The notes: generated from the sequence alone by a model not told the origin. Positions 1 through 7,856 are shown, counted from the stretch's first letter. The stretch: 21,154 bases of DNA from Govanella sp037189785 (GCA_037189785.1 JBBCIP010000288.1:1-21154); one strand, 5' to 3'. Made by a program: numbers and translations.

Positions 1-353
1 ACCCGGCCGAACCGCCATTGCTGATGCGCGACACTGTGTTCACATTATCGGATTTGGTCGATGAAAAACTGATCGAAGCATCGGTCGAAGAAATGGTCAA
101 AGCGGTGCAATCTTATGTTCCTGGCTATCGCTTAAAACAGAAGCTTCAGTTTGAACGGTTCGGCTCAAACCGCCAGCTTAAAATCCCGGGCTACGGCACA
201 TTCGAGGGCTTGAAGACTTCAGTCTTTCTTGAGGTTGAAGGCGCCGCTCATTACCTGCCCGCCTATGCCGGAAACCTAGACATCATGACCTCCGCCGCCC
301 TTGGCACCGCAGAGCGCATCGCCGCCCTGAAGTATCAAGCCGCCGCAGCGTAA
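1..353 (+). CDS. dmpF: Acetaldehyde dehydrogenase (acylating), C-terminal part
   Basis: This is the 3' end of a gene whose start lies before the window. The frame is open from base 3 and begins PAEPPLLMRDTVF, so the TTG at 18 is not a real start. The enzyme oxidises acetaldehyde with NAD+ and CoA to acetyl-CoA, the last step of the aromatic meta-cleavage pathway (DmpF/BphJ/MhpF family). About 117 residues are visible of a family length near 310. They carry the conserved C-terminal pattern PGYRLKQ, then FEGLKTSVFLEVEGA, then LPAYAGNLDIMTSAA. The aldolase gene begins 15 bases after the stop. In this family the aldolase and dehydrogenase form a complex that channels acetaldehyde, so the order fits a shared operon. 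The choice among the dmp, bph and mhp names is arbitrary. Confidence 0.93.
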   Translation, partial: PAEPPLLMRDTVFTLSDLVDEKLIEASVEEMVKAVQSYVPGYRLKQKLQFERFGSNRQLKIPGYGTFEGLKTSVFLEVEGAAHYLPAYAGNLDIMTSAALGTAERIAALKYQAAAA

Positions 354-368
354 GAGAAAGTTCGCCCC

Positions 369-1406
369 ATGTCCCATTTTGATCCGACCAGCACGAAACT
401 ATATATTCAAGACGTTACCTTACGTGACGGCATGCATGCCATTCGCCATCAATATGGCATCGACCATGTTCAAAAAATTGCCAAAGCGTTGGATGCAGCG
501 AAAGTCGACGCCATCGAGGTTGCCCATGGCGACGGTATTTCCGGCTCTAGCTTCAATTACGGTTTCGGCGCCCATACCGATTGGGAATGGCTGGAAGCTG
601 TGGCCGAAGTTTTAACGCACGCCAAACTCACCACGCTGTTGTTGCCAGGTATCGGCACCAAAGATGATCTGCGCCGTGCGTATGATATCGGGGTTCGATC
701 CGTTCGTATCGCGACCCATTGCACAGAAGCGGATGTGGCCGCCCAACACATCGCGGTCGCCCGTGAAATGGGCATGGACACCATCGGCTTCCTGATGATG
801 TCCCACATGATCGCGCCGGACGCTTTGGCCCAACAAGCAATCTTAATGGAATCTTATGGCGCGACCTGTGTTTATGTTGTCGATTCCGGTGGAGCTTTGG
901 ACATGGACGGCGTGGCCGCCCGGTTGCAAGCCTTTGATGCAGTCTTAAAGCCGGAAACGGAACGTGGCATTCATGCCCATCACAATCTGTCGCTCGGTGT
1001 CGCAAATTCCATTGTCGCCGTACAAAATGGAGCGATTAGAATTGATGCCTCCTTGGCCGGGATGGGTGCAGGCGCCGGTAATGCCCCGCTCGAGGTGTTC
1101 ATAGCCGCTGCAGCCCGCAAAGGTTGGCAACATGGTACCGATCTATATACCCTGATGGACGCCGCTGAGGATTTGGTGCGTCCGCTTCAAGACCGCCCGG
1201 TTCGTGTCGATCGCGAGACGTTGTCGTTGGGGTATGCCGGTGTCTATTCGTCATTCTTGCGCCATGCTGAAACCGCAGCAGAAACCTATGGTCTCGATGT
1301 CCGGCAAATCCTGGTCGAGCTTGGGCGGCGGCGCATGGTCGGCGGGCAAGAAGATATGATCGTCGACGTCGCGCTCGATCTTCTCAAAAATCGGGAGCAG
1401 GCATAA
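369..1406 (+). CDS. dmpG: 4-hydroxy-2-oxovalerate aldolase
   Basis: The enzyme cleaves 4-hydroxy-2-oxopentanoate to pyruvate and acetaldehyde, the penultimate step of meta-cleavage degradation of catechols. It is 345 residues, the same length I recall for DmpG. The N-terminal motif DVTLRDGMHAIRHQ contains Arg19, Asp20 and His23. The metal ligands of this DRE-TIM-type aldolase are visible as Asp20, His202 and His204, the latter two in GIHAHHNLS. AGAGAAAG about nine bases upstream can act as ribosome binding site. The gene follows the partial dehydrogenase closely, so the two are probably co-transcribed and their products form the channelling complex. A perfect hairpin spans the stop codon. Ring-cleavage and hydrolase genes of the pathway would be expected upstream, outside the window. 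Confidence 0.95.
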   Translation: MSHFDPTSTKLYIQDVTLRDGMHAIRHQYGIDHVQKIAKALDAAKVDAIEVAHGDGISGSSFNYGFGAHTDWEWLEAVAEVLTHAKLTTLLLPGIGTKDDLRRAYDIGVRSVRIATHCTEADVAAQHIAVAREMGMDTIGFLMMSHMIAPDALAQQAILMESYGATCVYVVDSGGALDMDGVAARLQAFDAVLKPETERGIHAHHNLSLGVANSIVAVQNGAIRIDASLAGMGAGAGNAPLEVFIAAAARKGWQHGTDLYTLMDAAEDLVRPLQDRPVRVDRETLSLGYAGVYSSFLRHAETAAETYGLDVRQILVELGRRRMVGGQEDMIVDVALDLLKNREQA

Positions 1407-1415
1407 GCCTGCTCC
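1394..1415 (+). terminator. Hairpin spanning the aldolase stop codon
   Basis: A perfect 9-bp stem pairs GGAGCAGGC (1394-1402) with GCCTGCTCC (1407-1415), with loop ATAA. The loop contains the TAA stop. There is no U-tract after it, so this is not a classic intrinsic terminator. It may stabilise the 3' end or assist termination between the two convergent operons. Confidence 0.45.
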
Positions 1416-1436
1416 AAATCATCATATAGAGTCCCA

Positions 1437-1817
1437 TCACATGGTCATGGCTTCTATTTTATTGCCATCAGGATCACGGAGAAACGCGGCATAATAGGTT
1501 GGGGTATAGGGGCGGAATCCTGGTGCCCCATCCGACGTTCCACCGTTTTTTAAGCCAGCTTTATGAAAAGCATCGATTGCGTCCTTATTCGGCGCGAGAA
1601 AAGCGATGTGCACACCGTTACCTGGCGTAATCGCGTCACCATTATGGGCAGGCCCGATCCAGAACTCAGGAAATTCCGTGCCATAAGCAATGCCATAGGG
1701 TGGTTCTTCCATCACTACGCCATAGCCGAGCGCACCAAGCACGGCATCGTAAAATTTCTTGGCCCGCGCCAAATCTGTGACGCCGACAGAAACGTGACTA
1801 ATAATACTGCCTGTCAT
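1437..1817 (-). CDS. VOC family (glyoxalase/extradiol dioxygenase-like) protein
   Basis: This is a 126-residue single vicinal-oxygen-chelate protein of unknown substrate. The N-terminal strand SHVSVGVTDLARAKKFYDAV is typical of the fold. It is followed by GNGVHIAFLAP and a C-terminal FLRDPDGNKIEAM. Candidate metal ligands are His8, His70 and Glu122, the usual VOC positions. The length matches small glyoxalase-like monomers that work as dimers. AAGGA lies about nine bases before the ATG. The gene begins 16 bases after the AcuI-like reductase stop, so the two are likely one leftward operon. Known relatives range from lactoylglutathione lyase to antibiotic-binding proteins, and nothing here decides between these. 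A link to the neighbouring catabolic genes is only contextual. Confidence 0.85.
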   Translation of the reverse strand: MTGSIISHVSVGVTDLARAKKFYDAVLGALGYGVVMEEPPYGIAYGTEFPEFWIGPAHNGDAITPGNGVHIAFLAPNKDAIDAFHKAGLKNGGTSDGAPGFRPYTPTYYAAFLRDPDGNKIEAMTM

Positions 1818-1833
1818 CGATCCATTCCTTTGG

Positions 1834-2826
1834 TTACGCGTTCACGTCAATGACCACACGCCCCCGTGTTTGACCAGCAATAATCGCTGCAGCCAAATCC
1901 TTGATTTTCGACATCGGCTCAACCGATGTCATGGACGCGAGTTTATCAAGCTTTAAATCCTTGGCTAATCGTTGCCAGGCTTCAACGCGACGATGTTTTG
2001 GACATAGAACGGAATCAACACCCAAAAGTCGCACATTGCGCAGAATAAATGGATAAACACTGGCCGGTAAGTCACCGCCACCCGCCAGACCACAAGCAGC
2101 AACAGCCCCTTCGTATTTGGTCTGTGCCAAAACAGTCGCAAGCGTTGTCGAGCCAACGGAATCAACGGCCCCGGCCCACCGTTCTGCTTGCAGCGGACCA
2201 CCGGCTTGCAAAAGCTCAGCGCGGTCGATGAAACTTGTCGCACCCAGGCTGCGCAGGTAATCATGGGTTTCGGGACGCCCGGTCGATGCCACCACAGTGT
2301 AACCCAAATCGGCCAACAGGGTGACGGCTACTGACCCGACCCCACCCGCGGCCCCTGTGACCAACACCTCCCCTTGGTCCGGCGTGATCCCTGCTTTTTG
2401 CAAAGCGATCACACAGAGCATGGCGGTATAGCCCGCCGTTCCAATGGCCATGGTGTCTTTGAGACTGAAGGAGCTTGGAACTTTCACTAACCAATCTGCT
2501 TTCACACGAGCACGTTGACTGTAACCACCCCAATGTTTTTCCGACAATCCCCACCCGTTGACCAGAACCTTGTCCCCGGGCTTGACGTCATCGGATTTAC
2601 TTTCCAAAACGGTCCCAGCTAAATCGATACCAGCAACCATCGGAAACTTACGGGCGATCGGAATAGTTCCGGTTATGGCCAGACCATCTTTGTAATTAAG
2701 GGATGAATAAGCAACCTCGACCAGCACATCTTCATCTGGGAGATCCGCCAAGCTTAGATCCTTGATCTCGGTGTGAATTTTACCATCCGCTTTATCAATC
2801 ACGACGGCTTTGAAAAGGTCGCCCAT
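1834..2826 (-). CDS. acuI: MDR oxidoreductase, acrylyl-CoA reductase (AcuI/YhdH) family
   Basis: This is a zinc-free medium-chain dehydrogenase/reductase of 330 residues, the usual size of the YhdH/YhfP/AcuI group. Family marks are SSLNYKD at 41-47, GIDLAGTV near 67-74 and the NADPH-binding loop GAAGGVG at 158-164 followed by an ASTGR segment. Characterised AcuI enzymes reduce acryloyl-CoA to propionyl-CoA with NADPH, which detoxifies acrylate formed from DMSP or during 3-hydroxypropionate assimilation. The exact substrate here is inferred from family only. AAGGAGAT six to seven bases before the ATG is a strong ribosome binding site. A VOC gene follows in the same operon. A promoter is placed about 45-70 bases upstream of the start codon, and two inverted repeats sit further upstream as possible operators. 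Confidence 0.85.
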   Translation of the reverse strand: MGDLFKAVVIDKADGKIHTEIKDLSLADLPDEDVLVEVAYSSLNYKDGLAITGTIPIARKFPMVAGIDLAGTVLESKSDDVKPGDKVLVNGWGLSEKHWGGYSQRARVKADWLVKVPSSFSLKDTMAIGTAGYTAMLCVIALQKAGITPDQGEVLVTGAAGGVGSVAVTLLADLGYTVVASTGRPETHDYLRSLGATSFIDRAELLQAGGPLQAERWAGAVDSVGSTTLATVLAQTKYEGAVAACGLAGGGDLPASVYPFILRNVRLLGVDSVLCPKHRRVEAWQRLAKDLKLDKLASMTSVEPMSKIKDLAAAIIAGQTRGRVVIDVNA

Positions 2827-2871
2827 TATTATCTCCTTTTATCCTACCCAAGAATAGCTAGTCCGGCGATC

Positions 2872-2899
2872 AGTCTATGGCTCAACCAAGACAAGTCAA
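2872..2899 (-). promoter_or_regulatory. Predicted promoter of the acuI-VOC operon
   Basis: On the minus strand a -35 TTGACT (2899-2894) and a -10 TAGACT (2877-2872) are separated by 16 bases. Transcription would start near 2865, giving a leader of about 39 bases that includes the strong AAGGAGAT. The call rests on match to the sigma-70 consensus only. Confidence 0.5.
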
Positions 2900-2940
2900 C
2901 CTTCACAAAACGCCATACTGACGATTTCTTATCATCTTTG

Positions 2941-2993
2941 GTTTCAAAAGAAACATCGCATTATTGGTTTCTTTAAGCATAAAGAAATCAATA
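2941..2993. repeat. Twin inverted repeats upstream of acuI
   Basis: The 318-bp gap at 2827-3144 has no gene, but it holds two adjacent dyads. The first is GTTTC-AAAA-GAAAC (2941-2954). The second is much longer: TATTGGTTTCTTTA (2962-2975), loop AGCA, then TAAAGAAATCAATA (2980-2993), with 13 of 14 bases complementary and the exception a G-U pair in RNA. TTGGTTTC occurs in both dyads. They lie upstream of the predicted acuI promoter, where an activator or repressor could bind, and in the leader region of the rightward DUF1398 gene. No T-tract follows on either strand, so termination is unlikely. Confidence 0.6.
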
Positions 2994-3082
2994 TAAACAC
3001 GCCAGGCGTGATATGAGATGCCCATGAGTCGACCCTAGATAGTTTGCGCAGAGAAAATCAACAACAACCCCTAACCATACCC

Positions 3083-3111
3083 TTGCTCAGGGAAATTTTT
3101 ATGCCTAGCAT
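3083..3111 (+). promoter_or_regulatory. Weak candidate promoter for the DUF1398 gene
   Basis: TTGCTC (3083-3088) and TAGCAT (3106-3111) are separated by 17 bases and lie about 35-60 bases before the coding region. Both hexamers match sigma-70 consensus only partly. Confidence 0.25.
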
Positions 3112-3144
3112 CACGCCACGAGTTGTGTTCTGGGCGTCGAGGGT

Positions 3145-3564
3145 ATGTCCATTGTGTTGATGGGTGCGTTACAGAAATGTGAAGATCTCACGTTCGAAGG
3201 GGGCCTCCCCTTTCTGGACCGCGTCTCTATACTAAGAGATATAGGTATTCGCAGCTACTATACAGACCTCGTGCAAAGGCAAACCATTTTCTATAGCCGC
3301 GATGGTAAAGTCACAACACTCGATCTGCCATTAAAGTGCACCCATGATGTACCGCTAAGTTTTTCAGCGCTTGAAATCCGGAATGTGATTGCGGCTCAAG
3401 ATATTGGATATGAAGATTTCCTTTGCAGCCTGATGACGGCTGGATGCGTGAGTTACAGTGTGTTCTTTGATGGGCGTATTGTTTACTTTGGCAAAAACAG
3501 CAAATTTCATATGGAACACTTTAATCCGCACATCACACCGGTCGACGGTTCTGCACGGTTCTAA
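3145..3564 (+). CDS. DUF1398 (YbcV-like) family protein
   Basis: This is a small protein of at most 139 residues, resembling the DUF1398 family of unknown function. The match is in the middle and end: a segment with IGIRSYYTDLVQRQTIFY, then FSALEIRNVIAAQDIGYEDF, then AGCVSYSVFFDGRIVYFGK and a final acidic/His stretch. The family-typical pattern is AGCvgYhv followed by GRrvvYfGr and HvE. The start is uncertain. GAGGG (3139-3143) is too close to the ATG at 3145, but it suits the GTG at 3154 or the ATG at 3160. The last 32 bases overlap the 3' end of the convergent PaaN-type gene. No membrane segment or signal peptide is evident. Confidence 0.75.
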   Translation: MSIVLMGALQKCEDLTFEGGLPFLDRVSILRDIGIRSYYTDLVQRQTIFYSRDGKVTTLDLPLKCTHDVPLSFSALEIRNVIAAQDIGYEDFLCSLMTAGCVSYSVFFDGRIVYFGKNSKFHMEHFNPHITPVDGSARF

Positions 3565-5212
3565 ACCGCCCGGCCACAAACGCTACATCGGTCAAAGTTG
3601 CGTTCCCGGCAGGATTGAGCCCAGACACATGCAGATCACTATAGGCGGCAGAAAAATTAATCGGCATCGCGCCGCTGGTCATATTGATTGTCAAATTTGC
3701 TCCGGCCCAGGCAAAGGCCGTTTCTGCCTGTTCAATAAAAGTATCGTCCGTTGCATATAAGAAAGCTGTGATTGCACCGATTTCCTTGGCATCCTGGCTA
3801 GCTAACCGCAATGCTTCTTCGGCGTTATCCGTTGTGATCAAGAATGAAACCGGCGCAAAGCGTTCTTCGCCATAAAGGTCCCGCGCAGATTTATCACACC
3901 GAATGATCAAGGGCGTCGCCGTTCGCGCATGTGGGAAATCTGGATGGTCATAAGAACCGCTTTGCCTTACGACATCAGCGTTTTGCGCATCCGCCATCGT
4001 CATATCTTGAAGTATCTGTAAGGACTGTTCCGATTGGATTGCGCCCAACAACGCGGCGGCACGTTGGCGATCACTAATTAAGTCATCAACAGCTTTTGAC
4101 AATCGATGCCCGATGTCTTCAACAGTGACGCGCTGTCCGTTGGCGATGATACCGTCCTTGGGCAGAAAAATATTTTGCGGGCTGGTACACATTTGGGCAG
4201 AAAACAAACATAACCCATGAGCCAATTTCGCGATCATACCATCAAGATTATCGGTCCCTTGCAAAACGACCGTATTCACGCCGGATGTTTCCGTGAACGT
4301 CAGCGCATGGCGTACATTGTGTTCGATCCAACCGCCGAATCTGGCACTGCCGGTAAAATCGACAATGGCAATGCCGCGATGCATGACAAGCTGTTGCGCA
4401 ATAGGTTCCGCCACACTGTCCGTAATCATGGTGATCACGTTCGGATCATGGCCTAGCTCGGCTAGTGTTTTACGACAAATATCAACGGCAATCGCCATTG
4501 GCAAAATGCAGTTCGGATGCGGTTTCACGATCACCGGATTACCGGTCATGAGATTGACGAACATGGCCGGATAGGCATTCCAGGTTGGAAAGGTCGCACA
4601 GCTGATGACCACCGCCGGCCCCAAAGGTATTTGGCGATAGGTTTTCTGTAAACGGACAGGATCGCCAGGACCAAATGACTTTTGCCATTGTGCTGATTTG
4701 GGGCTCATGGACAAAACACGATAAGCCATGCCCAGCGCTTCCAGTCCGCGATCCAGAGCATTAGGGCCGCTTCCGGCAAAGGCCATGGGGAAGCTTTGGC
4801 CAGCCGTGTGCATCACGGCATGGGCAATTTCAAATGACGCTGCGTGCAATCTTTCGATCATCTCGAGACAGACATCGGTCCTGATCCCGATATCGGTTGC
4901 AGCCCACAGCGATAGCGTGGCCCGTGAAGCGGCGACAACCGTATCGAGATCATAATAAGGATAGTCGATGCCCAAGGGACGCTGCGTAAAAGGCGATACT
5001 TCTGCCCCAACCCGCCCACACGCCCCAGGATGCCCAGGAAGATCAAAGGACCGGCCCAATCGGGCATCAAAAGCCGCCTTGCCGTTTTTTGGCGCGTCCT
5101 CCCCGTGCAATTTGGGGCTGGCAGACTCCTTAAAGGGGCTCCAACTCGCGCGGCTATCCAGAACGGCGAGCACCTGGTCCAAACGTGATTTATGCAGCGC
5201 TTTATCAATCAT
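3533..5212 (-). CDS. paaN: PaaN-type aldehyde dehydrogenase family protein
   Basis: This is a large aldehyde dehydrogenase-superfamily protein resembling the annotated phenylacetic acid degradation protein PaaN of the form without a C-terminal hydratase domain. From the ATG at 5212 it has 559 residues. The frame can be read back to a TTG at 5239 or an ATG at 5236, but no ribosome binding site precedes those. GAGGG nine bases before the ATG at 5212 decides the start. In numbering from 5239, the active-site features are FTGSAR (295-300), Glu317 in FTETSG and the nucleophile Cys351 in QMCTSPQNIF. The likely substrate is a CoA-linked or free semialdehyde from aromatic ring cleavage, which is inference from family. 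The cupin gene directly upstream is probably in the same operon. The 3' end overlaps the convergent DUF1398 gene. Confidence 0.85.
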   Translation of the reverse strand: MIDKALHKSRLDQVLAVLDSRASWSPFKESASPKLHGEDAPKNGKAAFDARLGRSFDLPGHPGACGRVGAEVSPFTQRPLGIDYPYYDLDTVVAASRATLSLWAATDIGIRTDVCLEMIERLHAASFEIAHAVMHTAGQSFPMAFAGSGPNALDRGLEALGMAYRVLSMSPKSAQWQKSFGPGDPVRLQKTYRQIPLGPAVVISCATFPTWNAYPAMFVNLMTGNPVIVKPHPNCILPMAIAVDICRKTLAELGHDPNVITMITDSVAEPIAQQLVMHRGIAIVDFTGSARFGGWIEHNVRHALTFTETSGVNTVVLQGTDNLDGMIAKLAHGLCLFSAQMCTSPQNIFLPKDGIIANGQRVTVEDIGHRLSKAVDDLISDRQRAAALLGAIQSEQSLQILQDMTMADAQNADVVRQSGSYDHPDFPHARTATPLIIRCDKSARDLYGEERFAPVSFLITTDNAEEALRLASQDAKEIGAITAFLYATDDTFIEQAETAFAWAGANLTINMTSGAMPINFSAAYSDLHVSGLNPAGNATLTDVAFVAGRFRTVQNRRPV

Positions 5213-5235
5213 CACGATGGTCCCTCGGGTTGGCA

Positions 5236-5577
5236 TCAATCCACAATAAAAAGCTTGGCGCCCGTCGCCGTATAGGACTGATGCGGCTCGGCGCCGTCGC
5301 CCACTTGGTAGCTCATACCCGGGGTTAGGATCACCACACGACCATCTTTCAAGTGTGTTTCAAGGCGACCTTCCAAACAAAACAAGACATGCCCCTTTTC
5401 GCACCAATGGTCGGCAAGGTAATTGGCCGAATAGTCGACACGGCGGACCCGAATTTGATTATCTGCTTCACCAAAAAACAAAGTTCGCCAAGTGGCTAGC
5501 CCGGTTTCGCCGGGATGCTCGGTCGGTTCAACTTTGTCCCAATCGGTGACCTCAAACGGGAAGCTGGTCATTTTCAT
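5236..5577 (-). CDS. DHCW-motif cupin fold protein
   Basis: This is a small single-domain cupin of 113 residues, of the group annotated as DHCW motif cupin fold proteins, with unknown function. It shows the conserved run YLADHWCEKGHVLFCLEG, then LKDGR, then LTPGMSYQVGDGAEPHQSY and a terminal KLFIVD. The frame can be read to an ATG at 5622, but GGAG seven bases before the ATG at 5577 gives the better start MKMTSFPFEV, which matches the beginning of relatives as I recall them. The His and Cys residues could bind a metal. The PaaN-type gene starts 23 bases after the stop, suggesting a two-gene operon read leftward. Confidence 0.85.
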   Translation of the reverse strand: MKMTSFPFEVTDWDKVEPTEHPGETGLATWRTLFFGEADNQIRVRRVDYSANYLADHWCEKGHVLFCLEGRLETHLKDGRVVILTPGMSYQVGDGAEPHQSYTATGAKLFIVD

Positions 5578-5675
5578 ACTCTGTCTCCACTGCCGATACA
5601 CCCGTGAGGCGACGGCTTTCAAAGATTAACAATGTAAGTTCAATTACACAAGTTTATCGCTTACCCTCAGAATGG

Positions 5676-5786
5676 GCCTAGGCGATCCGCCATAGCCTAG
5701 GCTATAGTATTGGACCAACAAAGAAATTCATATGCTTCGGTCAGGGTGGAAAAAATTGCGGTCCAGGTCCAGTACTATACTGGCCC
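5676..5786. promoter_or_regulatory. Palindrome-rich control region before the AsmA gene
   Basis: The octamer GCCTAGGC occurs at 5676-5683 and 5695-5702, 19 bases apart. The second copy is the centre of a perfect 14-bp palindrome, ATAGCCTAGGCTAT (5692-5705). TATAGTATTGGACC (5703-5716) is repeated inverted as GGTCCAGTACTATA (5766-5779) with one mismatch. The right arm is also part of a tighter dyad, GGTCCAGTA-CTA-TACTGGCCC (5766-5786), with 8 of 9 bases complementary. The unit TAyTGGmCC therefore appears three times. A -10-like TATACT (5776-5781) lies inside the last dyad, so binding there could block transcription of the AsmA gene. Confidence 0.55.
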
Positions 5787-5805
5787 CTAAAAGAGAGCAT
5801 CTTCC

Positions 5806-7839
5806 ATGAAGAAACTTTTGCTTATTGTCGGCGGGCTTATACTCTTGCTTATGGGGGCCGCCATCGCCTTACCGTTCCTCATCCCTGTCGAACGCTACAA
5901 GCAAGAACTAACGACTCAAGTCAAAGCCGCCACCGGACGCGACCTCGTGATCGCGGGTCCGTTGTCGTTATCCGTTTTCCCCAATCTTCAACTCAAAGCG
6001 GAAGACGTGACCTTTTCAAATGCTCCCGGTCGGAAGGAGCCGAATATGCTGAGCCTTGATCAGCTGAGCATATCTGTCAAATTGTTACCCCTATTGTCAG
6101 GTTCATTGGAAATCGACGGCTTTGAGCTGGTCCGCCCCGTGGCGCATCTGGATGTCGACCGGAATGGAAAAGGCAACTGGGAATTTGGCGACGGCGCTGA
6201 AGCCCCGGCGGCAGAAAGCGGCGGCGGTGGCATTGACGACGTCCTGAAAGATTTGAAATTGGGCGATGTGCGGCTAGTTGATGGGCGTGTTACCTATACG
6301 GATGCCGCAACCGGAGAAACGATCGAAGCCAGCGCCATCAATGCTGCCGTAAAGCTCCCGGACTATTCCGGCCCCTTGAATTTCAAAGGTGATCTGGTTT
6401 GGAAGGGAGAAAAGATCGGCCTCGATCTTTCAACCGAAAACCTGAAAGGGTTGATGGACGGCACTCAGCAACCGTTGAAAGCCGCTATTAGTTCAAGCCC
6501 CGTTACCCTTGCGGTGGATGGAACCGCCACCAAAGGCGACGTCCTGAAACTCAACGGCAAAGTCAGCTTGGATGTGCCATCCGTTCGTAAACTCGCGGCC
6601 TGGCTGGATACCCCACTCGATATGCCTGGGGATGGATTAGGCCCACTGAAAATCGATGGTCAATTAGACCTCAACGATAAAAATTATGCGTTCCGCGATG
6701 CGACCGTCAGCCTGGATGCCTTAAAGGCCAAGGGTGCTGTGGCCATCAATACCGCTGGCGAACGCATTGCGGTCAACGGTAACCTTGATGTCGAAGCCCT
6801 TGACCTCAATCCTTACCTTCCACCCGAAACGGAAGAAACGACAGCTTGGACCGGCTGGAGCACCGACCCCATCGACTTGTCGGGTTTGAAAGCTGCTGAT
6901 CTTGACTTTGCTTTCAAAACGCAATCGTTGAAGTATCGTAAAATTACAGTCGGTGCGAGCGCCCTGACTGTAAAACTCAAGAGCGGGATCTTAACTGCCG
7001 ATCTTCAAGACATGAATTTGTATAGCGGTCGCGGCAAAGGTACCGTGAAGGTTGATGCATCGGGGACCACCCCCGCGATTGCCATGAAGTTCGACCTATC
7101 CGGTGTGACCGCAGCCCCGTTATTGAAAGACGCAGCCGACTTCGAGCGCTTGTCGGGCGACCTTGGCACGAGTTTCGCGATCACCGCCCATGGGAAAAGC
7201 CAGAAAGATATGGTTTCGACCTTGAACGGCAACGGTACCTTCAAATTCGCTGACGGTACGCTGAAAGGTGTCGACCTGGCCAAGGTCGCAGAAATCATCG
7301 AGCAAATTTCCAATGGCGTCAAAGCCGGTGGGGCCGATATGTTGACCAGCCTGACGTCGGGCAATTTGATAGGGTCTCTGCAAGCCGTGGCCAGCATGTT
7401 CGGCGGCAAGGGTGAAAGCAATGCGGAGACGAAGTTTACCTCATTAGACGCCAGTTGGACCGCAACGAACGGGACCATATCCAATCAGGATCTGGAACTG
7501 ATCGGCCCGCTTGTGAATAAACGCGCCTTATTCAAAATGAACGGCAAAGGAAATATTGCCTTACCGGCCGAAACACTCGATTACACGGCAGAAATCCGGT
7601 CGTTTGCCAAAGGCGAAGCCGGGTCAGGCATTGGCGGCACCGTCAAACTAAGTGGTAAACTGACGGAACCGGATGCCTGTGTCGTGCTTGGATCGCTGTG
7701 CATCGGCAAAAACACCAAACCAGGTGATCTATTGAAACAAAAACTCAAAGATCAGTTACCGATTGGTGGCGGCAACGGCGAAAAGCCCTCCCTCAATAAA
7801 CTGAAGGAAGGCTTAAAAGGCTTTAAACTCGGCAAATAA
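5806..7839 (+). CDS. AsmA family protein
   Basis: This is a 677-residue envelope protein anchored by one N-terminal membrane segment (about residues 3-26, after MKKL) with the rest in the periplasm. The beginning resembles AsmA proteins: an early IPVERYKQELTTQVKAATGRDLVI, then a repeated beta-rich region of strand-turn units, and a C-terminal AsmA_2-like part (about 430-640) with LNGNGTFKFADGTLKGVDL and LDYTAEIRSFAKG. AsmA-like proteins have the bridge-like beta-taco architecture of the TamB/YhdP group and are linked to outer-membrane assembly and phospholipid transport. The specific role here is not shown. The tail ends in a Lys/Gly-rich stretch. AGAGAG eight bases before the ATG is a modest ribosome binding site. 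A palindrome-rich region precedes the gene and a strong terminator follows it. Confidence 0.92.
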   Translation: MKKLLLIVGGLILLLMGAAIALPFLIPVERYKQELTTQVKAATGRDLVIAGPLSLSVFPNLQLKAEDVTFSNAPGRKEPNMLSLDQLSISVKLLPLLSGSLEIDGFELVRPVAHLDVDRNGKGNWEFGDGAEAPAAESGGGGIDDVLKDLKLGDVRLVDGRVTYTDAATGETIEASAINAAVKLPDYSGPLNFKGDLVWKGEKIGLDLSTENLKGLMDGTQQPLKAAISSSPVTLAVDGTATKGDVLKLNGKVSLDVPSVRKLAAWLDTPLDMPGDGLGPLKIDGQLDLNDKNYAFRDATVSLDALKAKGAVAINTAGERIAVNGNLDVEALDLNPYLPPETEETTAWTGWSTDPIDLSGLKAADLDFAFKTQSLKYRKITVGASALTVKLKSGILTADLQDMNLYSGRGKGTVKVDASGTTPAIAMKFDLSGVTAAPLLKDAADFERLSGDLGTSFAITAHGKSQKDMVSTLNGNGTFKFADGTLKGVDLAKVAEIIEQISNGVKAGGADMLTSLTSGNLIGSLQAVASMFGGKGESNAETKFTSLDASWTATNGTISNQDLELIGPLVNKRALFKMNGKGNIALPAETLDYTAEIRSFAKGEAGSGIGGTVKLSGKLTEPDACVVLGSLCIGKNTKPGDLLKQKLKDQLPIGGGNGEKPSLNKLKEGLKGFKLGK

Positions 7840-7856
7840 GAAAGCACGCTCTAACG

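Noticed and set aside
628..1005. Long minus-strand frame inside the aldolase gene
   Set aside because: Shadow frame with Arg/His/Pro-rich composition and no family resemblance, fully inside a well-supported gene.
1811..1821. CTGTCATCGAT, a Pho-box half-like sequence at the VOC gene start
   Set aside because: A single unit lying across a start codon inside an operon, with no second unit at 11-nt spacing; taken as chance.
3005..3118. Distant inverted pair GGCGTGAT and ATCACGCC in the acuI-DUF1398 gap
   Set aside because: Only 8 bp with a spacer near 100 bases; likely chance.
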